A DNA stretch of 64,000 bases, taken from NCBI RefSeq assembly GCF_018598185.1, contig NZ_JAHESC010000003.1:62001-126000 (forward strand), written 5' to 3'. Positions 26,196-33,304 of the stretch are shown piece after piece. This stretch comes from Dawidia soli. GTDB taxonomy: Bacteria; Bacteroidota; Bacteroidia; Cytophagales; Cyclobacteriaceae. The position numbers and the translations under genes were made by a program. The notes below the pieces were generated by a model. The model did not search any database, was not told the DNA's origin, and was given only the letters and a program-made list of their open reading frames with translations. Numbering within the stretch: position 1 is the stretch's first letter; each line of letters opens with the position of its first letter.

Positions 26196-26639
26196 TCAGC
26201 TTAAAGCCACGACTACCGGTGCAATCGGTTTTACCTTTTTATAGGATATCAGAACAGCAACCGCTGCCAGTATGATGAACACTATATTAAAGATCAAATG
26301 CTCTTTCCACCCGAGCTTCTCCAGCACACCGCCGCATGAACACGGAATGTAAAGGCTCAGGGTCAGGATACACACGATGTATGTCGTAAACATCACCATC
26401 AAACTAAAGGCTGCATACAAACCCACCAGCCGCAGTCGCACAAAAACAAGCATGATGGAGATCAAAAATTCTGTTACGGGCACGATCCACGCAATCCACC
26501 CTGCAAAAGCTGTCAATAATGGAGATTGGCCTATCTGAATGCGAAATTTTTCATAATCCAGAAGCTTTGTCAGCGCAGCATACACAAATAGGATTATGAA
26601 CAATGCGCAGATGATTTCGATGATCATGGTCCTTTTCAT
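26196..26639 (-). CDS. MauE/DoxX-type redox-associated membrane protein
   Basis: 147 aa with four transmembrane segments (about 6-27, 45-68, 70-98, 115-136). The PCSCGGVLEKLGWKEH segment at about 99-114 is the Cys motif and loop typical of MauE-like proteins, which assist disulfide formation in partner proteins (MauE in methylamine dehydrogenase maturation). First gene of the operon with the unknown anchored protein and the six-Cys peptide, which is a plausible substrate. Confidence 0.75.
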   Translation of the reverse strand: MKRTMIIEIICALFIILFVYAALTKLLDYEKFRIQIGQSPLLTAFAGWIAWIVPVTEFLISIMLVFVRLRLVGLYAAFSLMVMFTTYIVCILTLSLYIPCSCGGVLEKLGWKEHLIFNIVFIILAAVAVLISYKKVKPIAPVVVALS

Positions 26640-26940
26640 ATCGTCTTAAGATTTATCATCATTTATAGAAAGCACCAGGAATTTGGTGATTTACTATAAT
26701 CCGAATTGAAAAAAAGATCCCACCGGCACATTTCCGGGTGTCGCTCCTAACCTGGTGGAAATAATTTTATTAATACATCAAGTGTTACACGAACAATATA
26801 TAGAATATCTATACCTATTGAAACCGATTTTAAGTATTTTTTGTCTGTCTTGTATATTATCGGCCCCGGGCAGCCTGTTTAAGGGGACAAGCGATTAAAG
26901 TACCTGAAAAATCAGGTGAGGGCGACTTTGGCGGCTATTT

Positions 26941-26962
26941 ACCGGAGCATTCTGCTCCATTG
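26941..26962. promoter_or_regulatory. Candidate enhancer (activator-binding) site 1
   Basis: Dyad ACCGGAG-N8-CTCCATTG containing the perfect inverted repeat GGAGCA/TGCTCC. Matches the site at 31137-31158 in 15 of 22 positions. Its centre is 92 bp upstream of the -12 GC of the sigma-54 promoter at 27030-27045. Presumed binding site of the NtrC-type regulator encoded at 28626-29963. Confidence 0.55.
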
Positions 26963-27029
26963 ATACTTTTCTCCCCATGTTATAGTCCTAAAAAAAGGCA
27001 AAAGATGGGCTATTGTGCAGAATATGATC

Positions 27030-27045
27030 TGGCACACTTCGTGCA
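27030..27045 (+). promoter_or_regulatory. Sigma-54 promoter 1
   Basis: TGGCACACTTCGTGCA: full -24 TGGCAC and -12 TGCA with GG and GC exactly 10 nt apart. Predicted transcription start near 27056, reading toward the small membrane protein at 27447. Confidence 0.75.
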
Positions 27046-27055
27046 GTTTCAGTAC

Positions 27056-27446
27056 CAGCGATTATAAAAAATGGGGAAACGTGATCGATAACGAATTATA
27101 TAAAACAACTCTTAAAAACCTGCCGGCAAGCGGCTCACTCTGCCTTTTAAACCATGTATTGATCTTTCATGCCTACACGTCCGTTTGACGGACGTCCGAA
27201 TCGATTCCAGGTTTCACTGCTTCCTGATCCTGAAATCAACCCATTTTATCACAATCGTATTAACCTCGGAGTGGCCATGAAGGGAAGAAAGCTGATGAGC
27301 GTGTTCAGCTCAAAATTTGGGTCCGTTCAGAATGACAAATACATTCCGGGCTGATCGAATCGGCTTGATCTGTGTTGCCCGTGTTTGGCGATATGAACAA
27401 GCTGTTTATTGAAATATAAATACACCTATACTAGTACGATTTCACT
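27056..27446 (+). other. Long leader or small-RNA region downstream of sigma-54 promoter 1
   Basis: About 390 nt between the predicted start site and the next good gene. It contains a perfect hairpin ACGTCCG/CGGACGT at 27177-27195. Short frames exist (for example ATG 27169, 61 codons; ATG 27024, 54 codons, which overlaps the promoter itself), but none looks convincingly protein-like. A regulatory leader or an unlisted small RNA is possible. Confidence 0.4.
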
Positions 27447-27677
27447 ATGAGAAAATCCAATGAAAGTCGCCCAAATAAGATGGTAGGAACGTTATTGGTC
27501 CTGCTCATCGCTATTTGTTTGCAGGATGCCTGCACCGGCCATCATAACGTGTACTGGACGTTCCTGATGGTTTGCATAATATCAATTCTTTTGCTCTTTA
27601 AATATATTGCTGATCCAAAACAGCAAAACGCCGTCGAGGTCGAAAAGGGCGTGCTGAAAAAGACGGACATCGCTTAA
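27447..27677 (+). CDS. Small membrane protein
   Basis: 76 aa with two hydrophobic segments (about 13-27 and 34-53: VGTLLVLLIAICL and WTFLMVCIISILLLFKYI). The C-terminus is charged. Not recognised. A strong terminator overlaps its last codons and stop, which supports it as the end of a real transcription unit, probably the one begun by sigma-54 promoter 1. Confidence 0.55.
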   Translation: MRKSNESRPNKMVGTLLVLLIAICLQDACTGHHNVYWTFLMVCIISILLLFKYIADPKQQNAVEVEKGVLKKTDIA

Positions 27678-27704
27678 CCCGCGATGTCCGTCTTTTCAGC
27701 TTTT
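27653..27704 (+). terminator. Strong intrinsic terminator overlapping the stop codon
   Basis: 20-bp stem formed by 27653-27673 and 27681-27700 (one bulged A), core GACGGACATCGC/GCGATGTCCGTC, 7-nt loop containing the stop codon, then TTTT. Confidence 0.9.
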
Positions 27705-27812
27705 CCATACAGAAACGTAACTATGTGGACAGACACAAGGTATTTTGATTATAACGAAGCCTGGAGCAAAACGGACACCCAAAAAGACAAGACTATAACA
27801 ATCAATACGTAA

Positions 27813-28208
27813 TCAACTCCCGGCTTTTCTTTCGGGAGCGCTGTCTTCATCGTGTTCAAACCCGTTGATATCCTTAACTTGAATGTCGTTGACAAAATGC
27901 AGGTTTCGTATGTTGTTTCCTTGTTCATCGTATATTTTGAAATACCCCACGCGCGATCCGCGGAAGAATTGCCCTTCACTGAGGATTTGACCGTTGGGGT
28001 GAAACGACGCATAGCGACCGTGCGAAATTCCACAGTCGTAGTTTTCCTCGATCATCATGGCCCCATTATGGTCATAGTACTCTCTCCAGACACCATGCTT
28101 TTTGTTGTTCACATAAGAGCCCTCGGCTATCAGAACACCATGTTTATTGAACTCCTTCCACTTTCCGTTCCTGACCTGATCTATCTTGATGCTTGGCAAC
28201 TTTATCAT
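27813..28208 (-). CDS. MORN/YwqK-type repeat protein
   Basis: 131 aa from ATG 28208 (a TTG at 28235 is possible). Contains four to five MORN-like repeats: NGKWKEFNKHGVLIAEGSY, KHGVWREYYDHNGAMMIEEN, SHGRYASFHPNGQILSEGQF, RVGYFKIYDEQGN. Such YwqK-type repeats occur in antitoxin-like and envelope proteins; no toxin partner is visible here. No signal peptide. It follows the Cys-rich protein by 20 nt on the same strand, likely in one operon under the third sigma-54-like promoter. Confidence 0.7.
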   Translation of the reverse strand: MIKLPSIKIDQVRNGKWKEFNKHGVLIAEGSYVNNKKHGVWREYYDHNGAMMIEENYDCGISHGRYASFHPNGQILSEGQFFRGSRVGYFKIYDEQGNNIRNLHFVNDIQVKDINGFEHDEDSAPERKAGS

Positions 28209-28228
28209 GTCGGTAATATTTAGCTTCT

Positions 28229-28492
28229 CTAACAAAACTCACGACAGTGCCACACCCCCTGTCTTCGACCTGCCAACGTGCACGTGTCTGCCAGGTCACA
28301 TGTGATGCATAAACCACGTTTTGTATGGGGGTCGTCAGGCACTTGCTCCTGGTCGAGTTGGAACAGCTCACACTGGATTATCGCCCTGGTGGAGGTCTTG
28401 CGATAAACGCACGCATCACGATGGATGCACGTTCCGCAAATCGCTCTCAGTTCCCGGGCGATAAGATCTTCGATGATCGTGTTAGTCTGCAT
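28229..28492 (-). CDS. Small cytosolic Cys-rich protein with two metal-site-like repeats
   Basis: 87 aa from ATG 28492. Two copies of a module C-x2-C-x5-C-x(11-12)-C-[ER]-x-F: CGTCIHRDACVYRKTSTRAIIQCELF (35-60, approximate) and CITCDLADTCTLAGRRQGVWHCREF (62-86). Each has four cysteines spaced like a zinc or iron-sulfur ligand set. Function unknown; a redox or metal-sensing role is suggested only by the cysteines. GGAGG lies about 12 nt upstream of the ATG, and a sigma-54-like promoter ends about 29 nt upstream. Confidence 0.6.
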   Translation of the reverse strand: MQTNTIIEDLIARELRAICGTCIHRDACVYRKTSTRAIIQCELFQLDQEQVPDDPHTKRGLCITCDLADTCTLAGRRQGVWHCREFC

Positions 28493-28520
28493 TGTGTAGC
28501 ACTTCCTCCAAGGAGGTGGT

Positions 28521-28536
28521 TCCAAAATGTGTACCA
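28521..28536 (-). promoter_or_regulatory. Degenerate sigma-54-like promoter 3
   Basis: On the minus strand TGGTACACATTTTGGA: the -24 GG is intact, the -12 is GG rather than GC at the right spacing. The dyad at 28604-28625 is centred 92 bp upstream of this -12, the same spacing as at the two consensus sites, which is the main reason to accept it. Confidence 0.5.
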
Positions 28537-28603
28537 TAAAAAATATCTGATTACCTGACGGTTTCGCAGAAACAGTCAACGGTCGTTGGAGCGAAAATCT
28601 TCA

Positions 28604-28625
28604 GCTGGGGAAAAACGCGCCAGTG
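28604..28625. promoter_or_regulatory. Candidate enhancer site 3
   Basis: CTGGGGAA-N3-CGC-N-CCAGTG, identical to the site at 31138-31158 in 17 of 21 positions. It abuts the 3' end of the NtrC-type regulator gene and is centred 92 bp upstream of the -12 of promoter 3. Confidence 0.6.
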
Positions 28626-29963
28626 CTATCGGTCGGTCTTTTTTAACTTTTCCCGAAGTGTCTTTCGATCAATCCCCAGGATCTGGGCAGTTTGTGAAAT
28701 ATTGTTCTTATTCGCGGCCAATACGTCAATGATATAATCCCTTTCCACTTCGGTCAACCTTCGACTCAGGCTCCGTGACCGGGTCGCCGAAAATCGGAAC
28801 GATTCGGGAAGGTCAGGGGTATCAATCGTGTTATCATCGGCCATGATGACCAACCGGTGAACCAGGTTTTGTAATTCCCGAACGTTCCCAGGCCACGAGT
28901 ACTCATTGAGGGATTTCAGCGCCTTTTTTGAAAATTGCATCGGGTCCTTACCCAGCTCACGGACATACTTTTGTAAGAAAAACTCAAGGAGCAACATGAT
29001 ATCTTTCGCGCGTTCACGCAGTGGTGGCAGATCAATGGCTATGATGTTCAATCGGTAATAGAGGTCTTCACGGAACAGGCCTTTTTTAACGAGCTGCATC
29101 AGATCGACGTTTGTGGCGGCTACAATCCGAATATTTACGTTAATCGGTTTTTTTGAGCCTACCATGTAAAACTCCTTTTCCTGAAGGACCCGCAAGAGTT
29201 TGGCTTGCATGGCCAGGCTCGTGTTGCTGATCTCATCCAAAAAGATGGTGCCGCCATCGGCCGTTTGAAAAAAGCCTGCGCGGGTTTCCGTCGCCCCGGT
29301 AAAGGCTCCTTTTACATAACCGAACAACTCACTTTCCAGTAGTGTATCGGGGATCCCTCCACAATTTACCGGTACAAAGGGTGCCGCGGAGGAATTGCTG
29401 CCATAATGAAGCGCGCGTGCTACCAGCTCCTTTCCTGTTCCGCTTTCGCCATTTATAAGCACCGTTGCATTTGTATTTTTGGCCTTGTTTATGATCGTGA
29501 ACACCTTTTGCATTTTCTCAGAATTTCCGATGATACCGAAATTCGTATGAGAACCTGACACGGGCTCTTTTTTGTACCGCGCTGTTTTTGCCAATACGCG
29601 TTCAACAGACTTAAACAGCTCGTCGTCCGTAAACGGTTTGACAAGATATTCTTCTGCGCCGATCTTTATGGATTCAACTGCCCCCTGAATGGATGGAAAC
29701 CCGGTGATGACAAGCGTTCCTACACCTTTACAGTTCTCGGCGACATGTCTTACGAGCTCCATTCCGTTCTCGCCGGGCATTTTCAAATCGGTGATTACCA
29801 GGTTGACGTTCACCGTAGCCAGCAGCGTCAGTGCGGACTGAACGTTCGTGGCACTGTAAATTTCATAGCCGACGCTTTCCAGGTTCCGTCTGATAAGCTC
29901 TATTGTTTCCGGTGAATCGTCCACCACGAGAACCGTTATCGCATGCCCTTGTTTTGTTTTCAT
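28626..29963 (-). CDS. NtrC-family sigma-54-dependent response regulator
   Basis: 445 aa. Receiver domain 9-125 with phospho-acceptor Asp59 in VITDLKMPG. AAA+ domain about 142-370 with Walker A GESGTGKE (172-179), the sigma-54-contacting loop GAFTGA (219-224), Walker B GGTIFLDEI and WPGNVRELQN. Fis-type HTH at 405-445 (NISQTAQILGIDRKTLREKL). Hydrolyses ATP to open sigma-54 RNA polymerase at promoters with upstream binding sites. Its ATG overlaps the stop of its kinase by 4 nt. Three dyads nearby are candidate binding sites. Confidence 0.95.
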   Translation of the reverse strand: MKTKQGHAITVLVVDDSPETIELIRRNLESVGYEIYSATNVQSALTLLATVNVNLVITDLKMPGENGMELVRHVAENCKGVGTLVITGFPSIQGAVESIKIGAEEYLVKPFTDDELFKSVERVLAKTARYKKEPVSGSHTNFGIIGNSEKMQKVFTIINKAKNTNATVLINGESGTGKELVARALHYGSNSSAAPFVPVNCGGIPDTLLESELFGYVKGAFTGATETRAGFFQTADGGTIFLDEISNTSLAMQAKLLRVLQEKEFYMVGSKKPINVNIRIVAATNVDLMQLVKKGLFREDLYYRLNIIAIDLPPLRERAKDIMLLLEFFLQKYVRELGKDPMQFSKKALKSLNEYSWPGNVRELQNLVHRLVIMADDNTIDTPDLPESFRFSATRSRSLSRRLTEVERDYIIDVLAANKNNISQTAQILGIDRKTLREKLKKTDR

Positions 29964-31069
29964 CGTTTTTTACGCTGCTTTACCGGAAGCCTGATCTCAA
30001 ATTTCGTTCCTTTACCGATGGCTGTATTCACTATTATTTGCCCGTTATGTGACTCGACAATGCCTTGAACCACCGATAAGCCCAGCCCTGTTCCCTGACC
30101 AACAGGCTTGGTCGTGAAAAAAGGCTCAAAGATCTTATTCTTAACCGCTGGGGTCATGCCGGTACCGGTATCTTTCACGATAAGGCTTACGGACTGATCC
30201 TTACTTTTGGTACTCACGAAAATATTACCTCCTTCCGGCATAGCATAGACCGAATTGGTTATCAGGTTTACCAGTACCTGGCTCATCTGCACCTCGTCTG
30301 CCGGAACTTCGGGCAGCGATGGTTCCAGTTCCTTTACAATCCTGATGCCACGACTTTGGAACCGCACATCGATAAAGTATAAGATATTTTCAACGATGTC
30401 ATTCAGATTGACTTTTGTTATCTGCTGCGGCATTTGCCTTGAAAAGATCATCAGCTTTTTGATGATCTCCCGCGAATAAAGCGAGGCCTTGATGATCCTT
30501 TCCAGGTCCTCGGTTTGTTGTTCATTCAGGCTGCCTGCTTTCTTGATCAACTGCGCAAACCCAAGCACGCGCCCCAGGGGCTCGTTTAATTCGTGTGCTA
30601 TGCCGGCTGACAATTCGCCTACAAACGCCAGTCTTTCTACGTGCTGTAATTGTAGCTGAAGTTTATTTCTTTCCTCTTCGATCGAGGCACGGTGAATGAC
30701 CAGTGACAATTCGCGGGCAACGGTATTCAGGAGATTTTTTTCTTCCGGAAGAAAGGCTATTCTTTCATGTTTTGACGAAGGGCGTCTGTACCCGATCCTG
30801 ATGGTTCCGAAATTTTGTCTGTCAAATGACAGGCTTGCTTTCATGACAATTTCCGATCTCTCAAAGCGACGGGTAGAATATGTCTGGGAAGAGACGGAAA
30901 TGCTCGCTTCTGCCAGGTCAGGATGTTGCATCGCCGCCGGTAGTATCCCGAGTGTCTTTTCGATGATGACGTCCCTATCGTTCTTTGCTTCCCAGGCTAT
31001 CCGGGATAGCTCGTAAAGACAATTCAATTCTTTGACGCGCTCCTGAAGCTTAGATTCATCCGAATTCAT
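29960..31069 (-). CDS. Soluble GAF-type sensor histidine kinase
   Basis: 369 aa from ATG 31069 (TTG at 31075 also in frame). No transmembrane segment. An N-terminal GAF-like sensory domain (about 10-128) is followed by a coiled segment, the HisKA box GELSAGIAHELNEPLG (His159) and HATPase motifs NLITNSVYAMPEGG, DTGTGM, FEPFFTTK and GTGLGLSVVQGI. It is a cytosolic kinase that phosphorylates the NtrC-type regulator with which it overlaps by 4 nt. The signal is unknown. Confidence 0.92.
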   Translation of the reverse strand: MNSDESKLQERVKELNCLYELSRIAWEAKNDRDVIIEKTLGILPAAMQHPDLAEASISVSSQTYSTRRFERSEIVMKASLSFDRQNFGTIRIGYRRPSSKHERIAFLPEEKNLLNTVARELSLVIHRASIEEERNKLQLQLQHVERLAFVGELSAGIAHELNEPLGRVLGFAQLIKKAGSLNEQQTEDLERIIKASLYSREIIKKLMIFSRQMPQQITKVNLNDIVENILYFIDVRFQSRGIRIVKELEPSLPEVPADEVQMSQVLVNLITNSVYAMPEGGNIFVSTKSKDQSVSLIVKDTGTGMTPAVKNKIFEPFFTTKPVGQGTGLGLSVVQGIVESHNGQIIVNTAIGKGTKFEIRLPVKQRKKR

Positions 31070-31136
31070 AGGCAACTTTGATATTGACTACGAACATAAC
31101 TGAAAAACAGGATGTAAAGTTTAAATTTTATTACCG

Positions 31137-31158
31137 ACTGGGGAATTTCGCACCAGTG
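31137..31158. promoter_or_regulatory. Candidate enhancer site 2
   Basis: ACTGGGGAA-N3-CGC-N-CCAGTG with ACTGG/CCAGT dyad, centred 91 bp upstream of the -12 GC of sigma-54 promoter 2. It lies between the kinase gene and the Rnk-like gene. Confidence 0.6.
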
Positions 31159-31224
31159 GGGGATTTGATCCCGGAACAGCTGCCGCCGGGTGATCTCCAT
31201 GGCCCGCTGCGGCGGGCATTTTTG

Positions 31225-31240
31225 TGGCACAGAACATGCA
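31225..31240 (+). promoter_or_regulatory. Sigma-54 promoter 2
   Basis: TGGCACAGAACATGCA: -24 TGGCAC, -12 ATGCA, GG and GC 10 nt apart. Predicted start near 31251, 20 nt before the ATG of the Rnk-like gene, with GGAGAAG just upstream of that ATG. Confidence 0.8.
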
Positions 31241-31271
31241 GCACTACACGTTCACTTGAAAAGGAGAAGCG

Positions 31272-31676
31272 ATGGAAAAAAGAATAATTGTCACCGTGAA
31301 CGATCATCAAAGATTGACAGGCTTATTGGAATTTGCGTCCCTGAAAACGACGGAGCTTACACAACGCTTGCAGCATAAGCTCAGCGCCGCCAGGATGTTA
31401 AAGCAGGAAGACATTGACGGTAACGTCGTGACGATGAATTCGCGCGTGAAGCTCAAAGACCTGACGAGTAAACGAGAAACGGAGGTAACGATCACCTATC
31501 CGCAGGACGCAGCGCCTCGCGAACGGCGTGTGTCTGTCTTTTCGGAAATCGGTTTGGCGTTATTGGGCCGGAAAGAAATGGAGGTTGTTTCCTGGCGGGT
31601 TCCGAATGGAACCGGCCTGTTTGAAATCACCAAGGTTACTTATCAGCCGGAAGCAGCGGGGGATTATTATTTGTGA
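31272..31676 (+). CDS. Rnk/GreA C-terminal-domain-like transcription factor
   Basis: 134 aa. An N-terminal helical hairpin of about 45 residues leads into an FKBP-like domain: DGNVVTMNSRVKLKDLTSKRETEVTITYP, then VFSEIGLALLGRKEMEVVSWRVPNGTGLFEITKVTY. This is the layout of Rnk / GreA-GreB C-terminal proteins that bind RNA polymerase near the secondary channel; Rnk members lack the acidic coiled-coil tip. The direct role here is inference. It has a near-perfect sigma-54 promoter, so it is probably induced by the adjacent two-component system. Confidence 0.8.
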   Translation: MEKRIIVTVNDHQRLTGLLEFASLKTTELTQRLQHKLSAARMLKQEDIDGNVVTMNSRVKLKDLTSKRETEVTITYPQDAAPRERRVSVFSEIGLALLGRKEMEVVSWRVPNGTGLFEITKVTYQPEAAGDYYL

Positions 31677-31709
31677 TATACTTCTTTGCCGATCAGTCGG
31701 CTTCTGCCA

Positions 31710-32930
31710 CTATCTTTTTTTATAGATCTTCCTCAATACATCGGCATCTCCGTCGATCGCCGGCACGCTCAGTCCCAACAACCTGGCGATGAACGGATAC
31801 ACGTGAATGTTTTCGAACGGTGGCAGGGTCGTGCCCGGCTTTATATTGGGGCCGGCTGCATAGAAGATACCTTGCATGCTCTTTTCAGCATGGGGATCAA
31901 AACCGTGTGCCCCAAACGTTGTCGGCTGGGGGCCGGCACGCCGGGGTTGGTCCTGGAAATAATAACCGGGCTCTATGACCAGTAACAGATCTCCGGCGCG
32001 TGTATGATCGTAATGCCACTGCGCGGGCATTTCCGTTCTCTTGTATACTTTGAAATGTTCCTCCTTTTTCCTGAGGACTTCGTAGAGCGAATCGACTTTG
32101 GCTGTGTAGATGTGTGTTTGGGTTCCTCCGTTTACGTATACTACCGAGCTGTCGCGTGTGTCGAAGAGGTTGGGTATGGATACAAACGTTTTGGGGGTGT
32201 TGCTCAGCTCCATCATGCCATGGTCGGAGACCACGATCACGTTTACCGGTAAGGCGACCGTTTTGAGCCCTTGTACGAGCTGTCCCAGGAGGCTGTCGGC
32301 CTGGAGTACGGTTTTGTGCAGGGCTTGCGAGTAGGGGCCGCTATGGTGGCCTTCGGTGTCGACCAGGGAGAAGTATAGCGAGATGAAGTGAGGCCGCTCC
32401 GCGGGGGGTAGTTTGAGCCAGGCTATGGTCTGCCCGACGCGCTTTTCGTTGGGCACCGATTCGTCATAATCAAAATAGTAATCAGGATATGTGCCCTGTA
32501 TCGGTGCTTCCGATCCTACCCAAAAGAACGACGCGGTCTTCAGGCCTTGCTGCCGGGCCAGTTGCCACAACGGTGTGCCTCCGTAGTAGACGGGATCGTG
32601 CACGGCGGCGCGGTCTCTGATGGCGTAGTATCGATGGAGGTCGGGATCGTAGAAGGAATTGTCCACCAGTCCGTGGTGGCCGGGGTAGAGCCCGGTAACG
32701 AGCGTATAGTGATTGGGGAAGGTTTTACTGGGAAACGACGGTATCAGGCCTTCGGCGGCAGCGCCTTTGCGGATAAACTCCTGAAAGAAGGGCGGCTTGA
32801 ACCGTGATACGTAATCATACCGGAATCCATCAAAGGACACCAGCACCACGTAGGGTTTTTCTTTGGGTTGCGCGTAGGAGGCTATGCTTATGAGATAACC
32901 GGCAACGAAGAGCAGCACGCTTTTCATCAT
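31710..32930 (-). CDS. Secreted nucleotide pyrophosphatase/phosphodiesterase (NPP) family enzyme
   Basis: 406 aa from ATG 32930 (ATG 32945 adds MYSVR before the signal peptide). Signal peptide ends SYAQ. Alkaline-phosphatase superfamily metal site: Asp in VLVSFDGFRYDY, nucleophile Thr in SKTFPNHYTLVTG, then YFSLVDTEGHHSGPYS, VVSDHGMM and a late GAHGFDP histidine. Cleaves phosphodiester or pyrophosphate bonds of nucleotides or lipids; substrate unknown. It could be the last gene of a FecR / 74-aa protein / NPP run on the minus strand. Confidence 0.88.
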   Translation of the reverse strand: MMKSVLLFVAGYLISIASYAQPKEKPYVVLVSFDGFRYDYVSRFKPPFFQEFIRKGAAAEGLIPSFPSKTFPNHYTLVTGLYPGHHGLVDNSFYDPDLHRYYAIRDRAAVHDPVYYGGTPLWQLARQQGLKTASFFWVGSEAPIQGTYPDYYFDYDESVPNEKRVGQTIAWLKLPPAERPHFISLYFSLVDTEGHHSGPYSQALHKTVLQADSLLGQLVQGLKTVALPVNVIVVSDHGMMELSNTPKTFVSIPNLFDTRDSSVVYVNGGTQTHIYTAKVDSLYEVLRKKEEHFKVYKRTEMPAQWHYDHTRAGDLLLVIEPGYYFQDQPRRAGPQPTTFGAHGFDPHAEKSMQGIFYAAGPNIKPGTTLPPFENIHVYPFIARLLGLSVPAIDGDADVLRKIYKKR

Positions 32931-33054
32931 TCTGACCGAATACATTTAGATTCTCTGCGGCTAAATGTAATTGTCTTTCTGTGTAATTCGCAGCGGGCTG
33001 TGTTATTTGAAGATCATTTTTTATGGACGGTGGTCTTACTTTCATAAAGATGCG

Positions 33055-33279
33055 TCAAAAAAAACGGTTGACAAGGCCTCCCATGGCAGAACCCAGGCTA
33101 TTAAAGAACCCTTCAAAAAAGCGTACGGCCAGCCTTGTAACGATCTCCTCGTGTTTCCCATCCATTCCGCCGGCTGCACGCCGGGGTCTGGCGTATTGGG
33201 GTGGCGTGATCTGATCATAGTAGCGTATGAGAAGCTTCTGGGCCCGTTCACGGTCATTATCGCTATTTTCTTTCTGCAT
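33055..33279 (-). CDS. Small hypothetical basic protein
   Basis: 74 aa, not recognised. The N-terminal half is charged (MQKENSDNDRERAQKLLIRYYDQ). The C-terminal half is an amphipathic/hydrophobic helix (EEIVTRLAVRFFEGFFNSLG). Begins 25 nt after the stop of the FecR-like gene on the same strand, so probably co-transcribed. A longer overlapping frame in another phase (33042-33320) has poorer composition. Confidence 0.5.
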   Translation of the reverse strand: MQKENSDNDRERAQKLLIRYYDQITPPQYARPRRAAGGMDGKHEEIVTRLAVRFFEGFFNSLGSAMGGLVNRFF

Positions 33280-33304
33280 TTTCTTACCGCTGTGTTATGG
33301 ACTC

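Noticed and set aside
27169-27354. 61-codon open frame after sigma-54 promoter 1
   Set aside because: Composition is not protein-like (Pro/Arg/Asn-rich with no pattern) and it starts on a hairpin arm; kept only as part of the leader description.
27813-28208. Toxin-antitoxin call for the MORN/YwqK protein
   Set aside because: No toxin gene is adjacent; the repeat type alone does not establish antitoxin function.
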